Assembly: GCA_030639105.1 (NCBI GenBank)
Contig: DAOWDI010000079.1
Coordinates: 1-14,798 of the forward strand
From: Gammaproteobacteria bacterium
GTDB lineage: Bacteria; Pseudomonadota; Gammaproteobacteria; Ga0077536
Direction of reading: 5' to 3'
DNA length: 14,798 nt
In this document: piece after piece, positions 12,751 through 14,798 of the stretch
Layout: each line of letters opens with the position of its first letter
Position numbering within the stretch: position 1 is the stretch's first letter
Notes under the pieces: model-generated
Seen by the model: only the letters and a program-made list of their open reading frames with translations
What the model was told of the DNA's origin: nothing
Database searches by the model: none
Position numbers and translations under genes: made by a program

Positions 12751-14798
12751 ATGGCTGACGTAGTAAGTTACGAGCGTAATGGCGATATTGCCGTCATCAC
12801 GGTAGACAACCCCCCGGTCAACGCCCTGTCGCTACCGGTGCGCACAGGCCTCGTCAATGCGTTCGCCGAGTTCGAGCAGGACGAAGACGCAAAAGCCGCG
12901 GTCTTGATCTGCGCCGGACGTACGTTTATCGCCGGCGCGGACATCGCGGAGTTCGACCAGCCCATCGAAGAGCCCTGGCTGCTCGAGGTGGTCGAGCAAA
13001 TTGAGGCCTGTCCGAAAGTCATCATCGCGGCGATCCACGGCACCGCGCTCGGCGGCGGTTTCGAGACGGCGATGGCCTGCCATTACCGTTGCGCGGTCCC
13101 CTCAGCCAAGCTTGGTTTGCCGGAGGTCCTGCTCGGGCTGCTTGCCGGCGCCACCGGCACCCAACGGCTGCCGCGTCTTATTGGCGTCAAGGATGCGCTC
13201 GATATCATGATTTCAGGCAAACCGATGCCGGCAGCCGTCGCCTTTGAGCGCGGCGCGATCGATAAGATCATCGACGGTGACCTGCTAAAGGGCGCATTGG
13301 CTTATGCCAGACGACTTCTCGCGGACAATGCGCCGCCGCGCAGGATCAGCGGAATGATCATCGAACCCGAGTCCATGGCCCATGGATTTTTTGATGAGTA
13401 CCGCAAAGGGATGGCGCGCCGGACACGGGGTTTTTTTGCCCCTGAGCAGATTGTCAAATGCGTCGAAGCCGCCGCTTCGTTACCGTATAGCGAAGCGATT
13501 AAGCGCGAACATGAATCGTTCATGCAATGTATGACCTCGACGCATTCGAAGGCCCAACGCCACTTGTTCTTCGCCGAGCGCGAGGTCACCAAGATCCCGG
13601 ACGTGCCGAAGGACACCCCGACCCGCAAAATAGAGAGAATCGCGATCATTGGCGGCGGCACCATGGGCGGCGGGATCGCCATAAATTTCGTCAACGTGGG
13701 GATCCCGGTCACGCTCAAGGAAGTCGATCAGGACGCGCTCGACCGCGGTTTGAGCATCATCCGCGGGAACTTTGATGTCGCCGTCAAGAAAGGTCGCATG
13801 AGCGAAGAACAGCTCGAACAAAGGATGGCCATGATCCACGGTGTGCTGGACTACGACGACATCGAGGACGCCGATATCGTCATCGAAGCGGTATTCGAAG
13901 ACATGGCGCTGAAAAAGGAGATCTTCACAACCCTCGATAGGGTTTGCAAACCCGGGACAATCCTCACCTCCAACACCTCAACCTTGAATATCGATGAAAT
14001 TGCGGCAAGCACGAACCGGCCTGAAGATGTCATCGGTCTGCATTTCTTCGCGCCGGCCAATATCATGACCTTGTTGGAGATCGTCCGCGGCGCGAAGACT
14101 GCCAAGGACGTCATCGCGACATCCATGCAACTCGCCAAGACGATCCGCAAGGTCGCTGTGCTGGTCGGGTGCTGTTTCGGCTTCGTTGCAAACCGTATGT
14201 TTTTTCCATACGTCCGCGAGGCCCAACTGATGATCCTCGAGGGTATTGCGCCCGAGCGAATCGACCGGGTAGCTTTCGATTGGGGCATGGCAATGGGGCC
14301 GAACGGGGTCTGTGACTTATCCGGGCTCGATGTCCTGGAGAAGGTCCGGGCCGAGTGGACGGAGCGCCCCGACGACCCGGTTTTCTTCCGCATGATCACG
14401 AAACTCGTGGAGCAGGGCCGTATGGGGCGGAAAACGGGTGCGGGGATCTACAGATACGAGGGCCGCAAAGCCGTGCCCGATGCACGGGTGGTGGCGTTGG
14501 CGAAACAGGAAGCCGATGCCCTTGGCGTCAAGCAAATCGAGGTTTGTGACGAAGAGATCATCGAGCGGCTGTTCTATTCGATGATCAACGAAGGCGCTCT
14601 GATCCTGGCGGAGGGGATCGCGCTGCGTCCCGGCGATATCGACGTCATCTACGCGAACGGCTACGGCATGGCGCGCTACCGCGGCGGGCCGATGTGCTAC
14701 GCCGATGCCGTTGGCTTGAAAAATGTTTGCGATGCGATGCTCAAATACCGCGAACGCTATGGTGATCTCTACTGGACACCCGCGTCGCTGCTCGAGGA
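12751..14798 (+). CDS. Enoyl-CoA hydratase / 3-hydroxyacyl-CoA dehydrogenase, 3' end beyond window
   Basis: A multifunctional beta-oxidation enzyme, open for 682 codons to the window edge. Relatives of the peroxisomal bifunctional type are about 690-720 aa, so little is missing. Residues 1-190 form the crotonase domain, with the oxyanion Gly-rich ALGGGFETAMAC. Glutamates E105 and E125 are 20 residues apart, as in the catalytic pair of rat hydratase (E144/E164). Residues 290-470 are the NAD-binding dehydrogenase domain: GGGTMG loop near 300, SNTSTLN with N408, and catalytic H431 in GLHFFAPANIM followed by a conserved Glu. Two C-terminal dehydrogenase domains follow, starting with GFVANRMFFPYV and then IIERLFYSMINEGALILAEG. 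It should hydrate trans-2-enoyl-CoA and oxidise the 3-hydroxyacyl-CoA with NAD+. The hydratase-first order also fits FadB and FadJ, but the short length and HFFAPAN wording point to the peroxisomal-type subfamily. No thiolase gene is visible in the window. Confidence 0.93.
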   Translation, partial: MADVVSYERNGDIAVITVDNPPVNALSLPVRTGLVNAFAEFEQDEDAKAAVLICAGRTFIAGADIAEFDQPIEEPWLLEVVEQIEACPKVIIAAIHGTALGGGFETAMACHYRCAVPSAKLGLPEVLLGLLAGATGTQRLPRLIGVKDALDIMISGKPMPAAVAFERGAIDKIIDGDLLKGALAYARRLLADNAPPRRISGMIIEPESMAHGFFDEYRKGMARRTRGFFAPEQIVKCVEAAASLPYSEAIKREHESFMQCMTSTHSKAQRHLFFAEREVTKIPDVPKDTPTRKIERIAIIGGGTMGGGIAINFVNVGIPVTLKEVDQDALDRGLSIIRGNFDVAVKKGRMSEEQLEQRMAMIHGVLDYDDIEDADIVIEAVFEDMALKKEIFTTLDRVCKPGTILTSNTSTLNIDEIAASTNRPEDVIGLHFFAPANIMTLLEIVRGAKTAKDVIATSMQLAKTIRKVAVLVGCCFGFVANRMFFPYVREAQLMILEGIAPERIDRVAFDWGMAMGPNGVCDLSGLDVLEKVRAEWTERPDDPVFFRMITKLVEQGRMGRKTGAGIYRYEGRKAVPDARVVALAKQEADALGVKQIEVCDEEIIERLFYSMINEGALILAEGIALRPGDIDVIYANGYGMARYRGGPMCYADAVGLKNVCDAMLKYRERYGDLYWTPASLLE

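Noticed and set aside
1..14798. CRISPR array, tRNA, rRNA, insertion sequence
   Set aside because: No regularly spaced repeats, no tRNA-like cloverleaf with CCA context, and no transposase or terminal inverted repeats were seen by eye.

Overview
The window looks like a chromosomal segment of a proteobacterium, most likely a gammaproteobacterium. The DNA is moderately GC-rich, the window codes for a PEP-CTERM (exosortase-sorted) exoprotein, and panB and a two-domain beta-oxidation enzyme are of a type common in proteobacteria. The taxonomic placement is an inference from gene content; no rRNA or other marker is present.

Layout. (1) Positions 1-920 are an eroded accessory edge: the 5' part of a ribbon-helix-helix antitoxin gene on the minus strand with a palindromic operator-like site in front of it, followed by a frameshifted, internally deleted remnant of glmU (acetyltransferase beta-helix) on the plus strand. 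(2) Positions 922-6286 are a compact minus-strand operon of five genes whose ends overlap or nearly touch. In transcription order they are an 810-aa TPR protein, a 98-aa J-like protein without HPD, a GrpE-like factor, a 577-aa Hsp70 and an 84-aa CxxC/CxxC protein. This is a self-contained paralogous Hsp70 machine and the most unusual system in the window. (3) Positions 6287-6840 are a divergent intergenic region with a very AT-rich block. (4) Positions 6841-8365 hold panB (ketopantoate synthesis) and a stand-alone cyclic-nucleotide-binding protein. (5) Positions 8585-12606 are a PEP-CTERM locus: a 942-aa exported TPR protein of the PrsT type, a 362-bp regulatory region with a near-consensus sigma-54 promoter, and a PEP-CTERM protein followed by a strong intrinsic terminator. 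(6) From 12751 to the window edge there is an incomplete multifunctional enoyl-CoA hydratase/3-hydroxyacyl-CoA dehydrogenase.

How the parts work together. In the chaperone operon all three Hsp70-cycle roles (ATPase, exchange factor, J-like partner) are encoded with a TPR scaffold that could supply substrate or location. The J-like protein lacks the HPD tripeptide, so the cycle cannot be the standard DnaK/DnaJ one. In the PEP-CTERM locus the sigma-54 promoter in front of the exoprotein agrees with the known PrsK/PrsR/RpoN control of PEP-CTERM genes; an 18-bp direct repeat upstream is a candidate activator site. PrsT-type proteins accompany exosortase/exopolysaccharide loci, but no exosortase, polysaccharide or prsK/prsR genes lie in this window.
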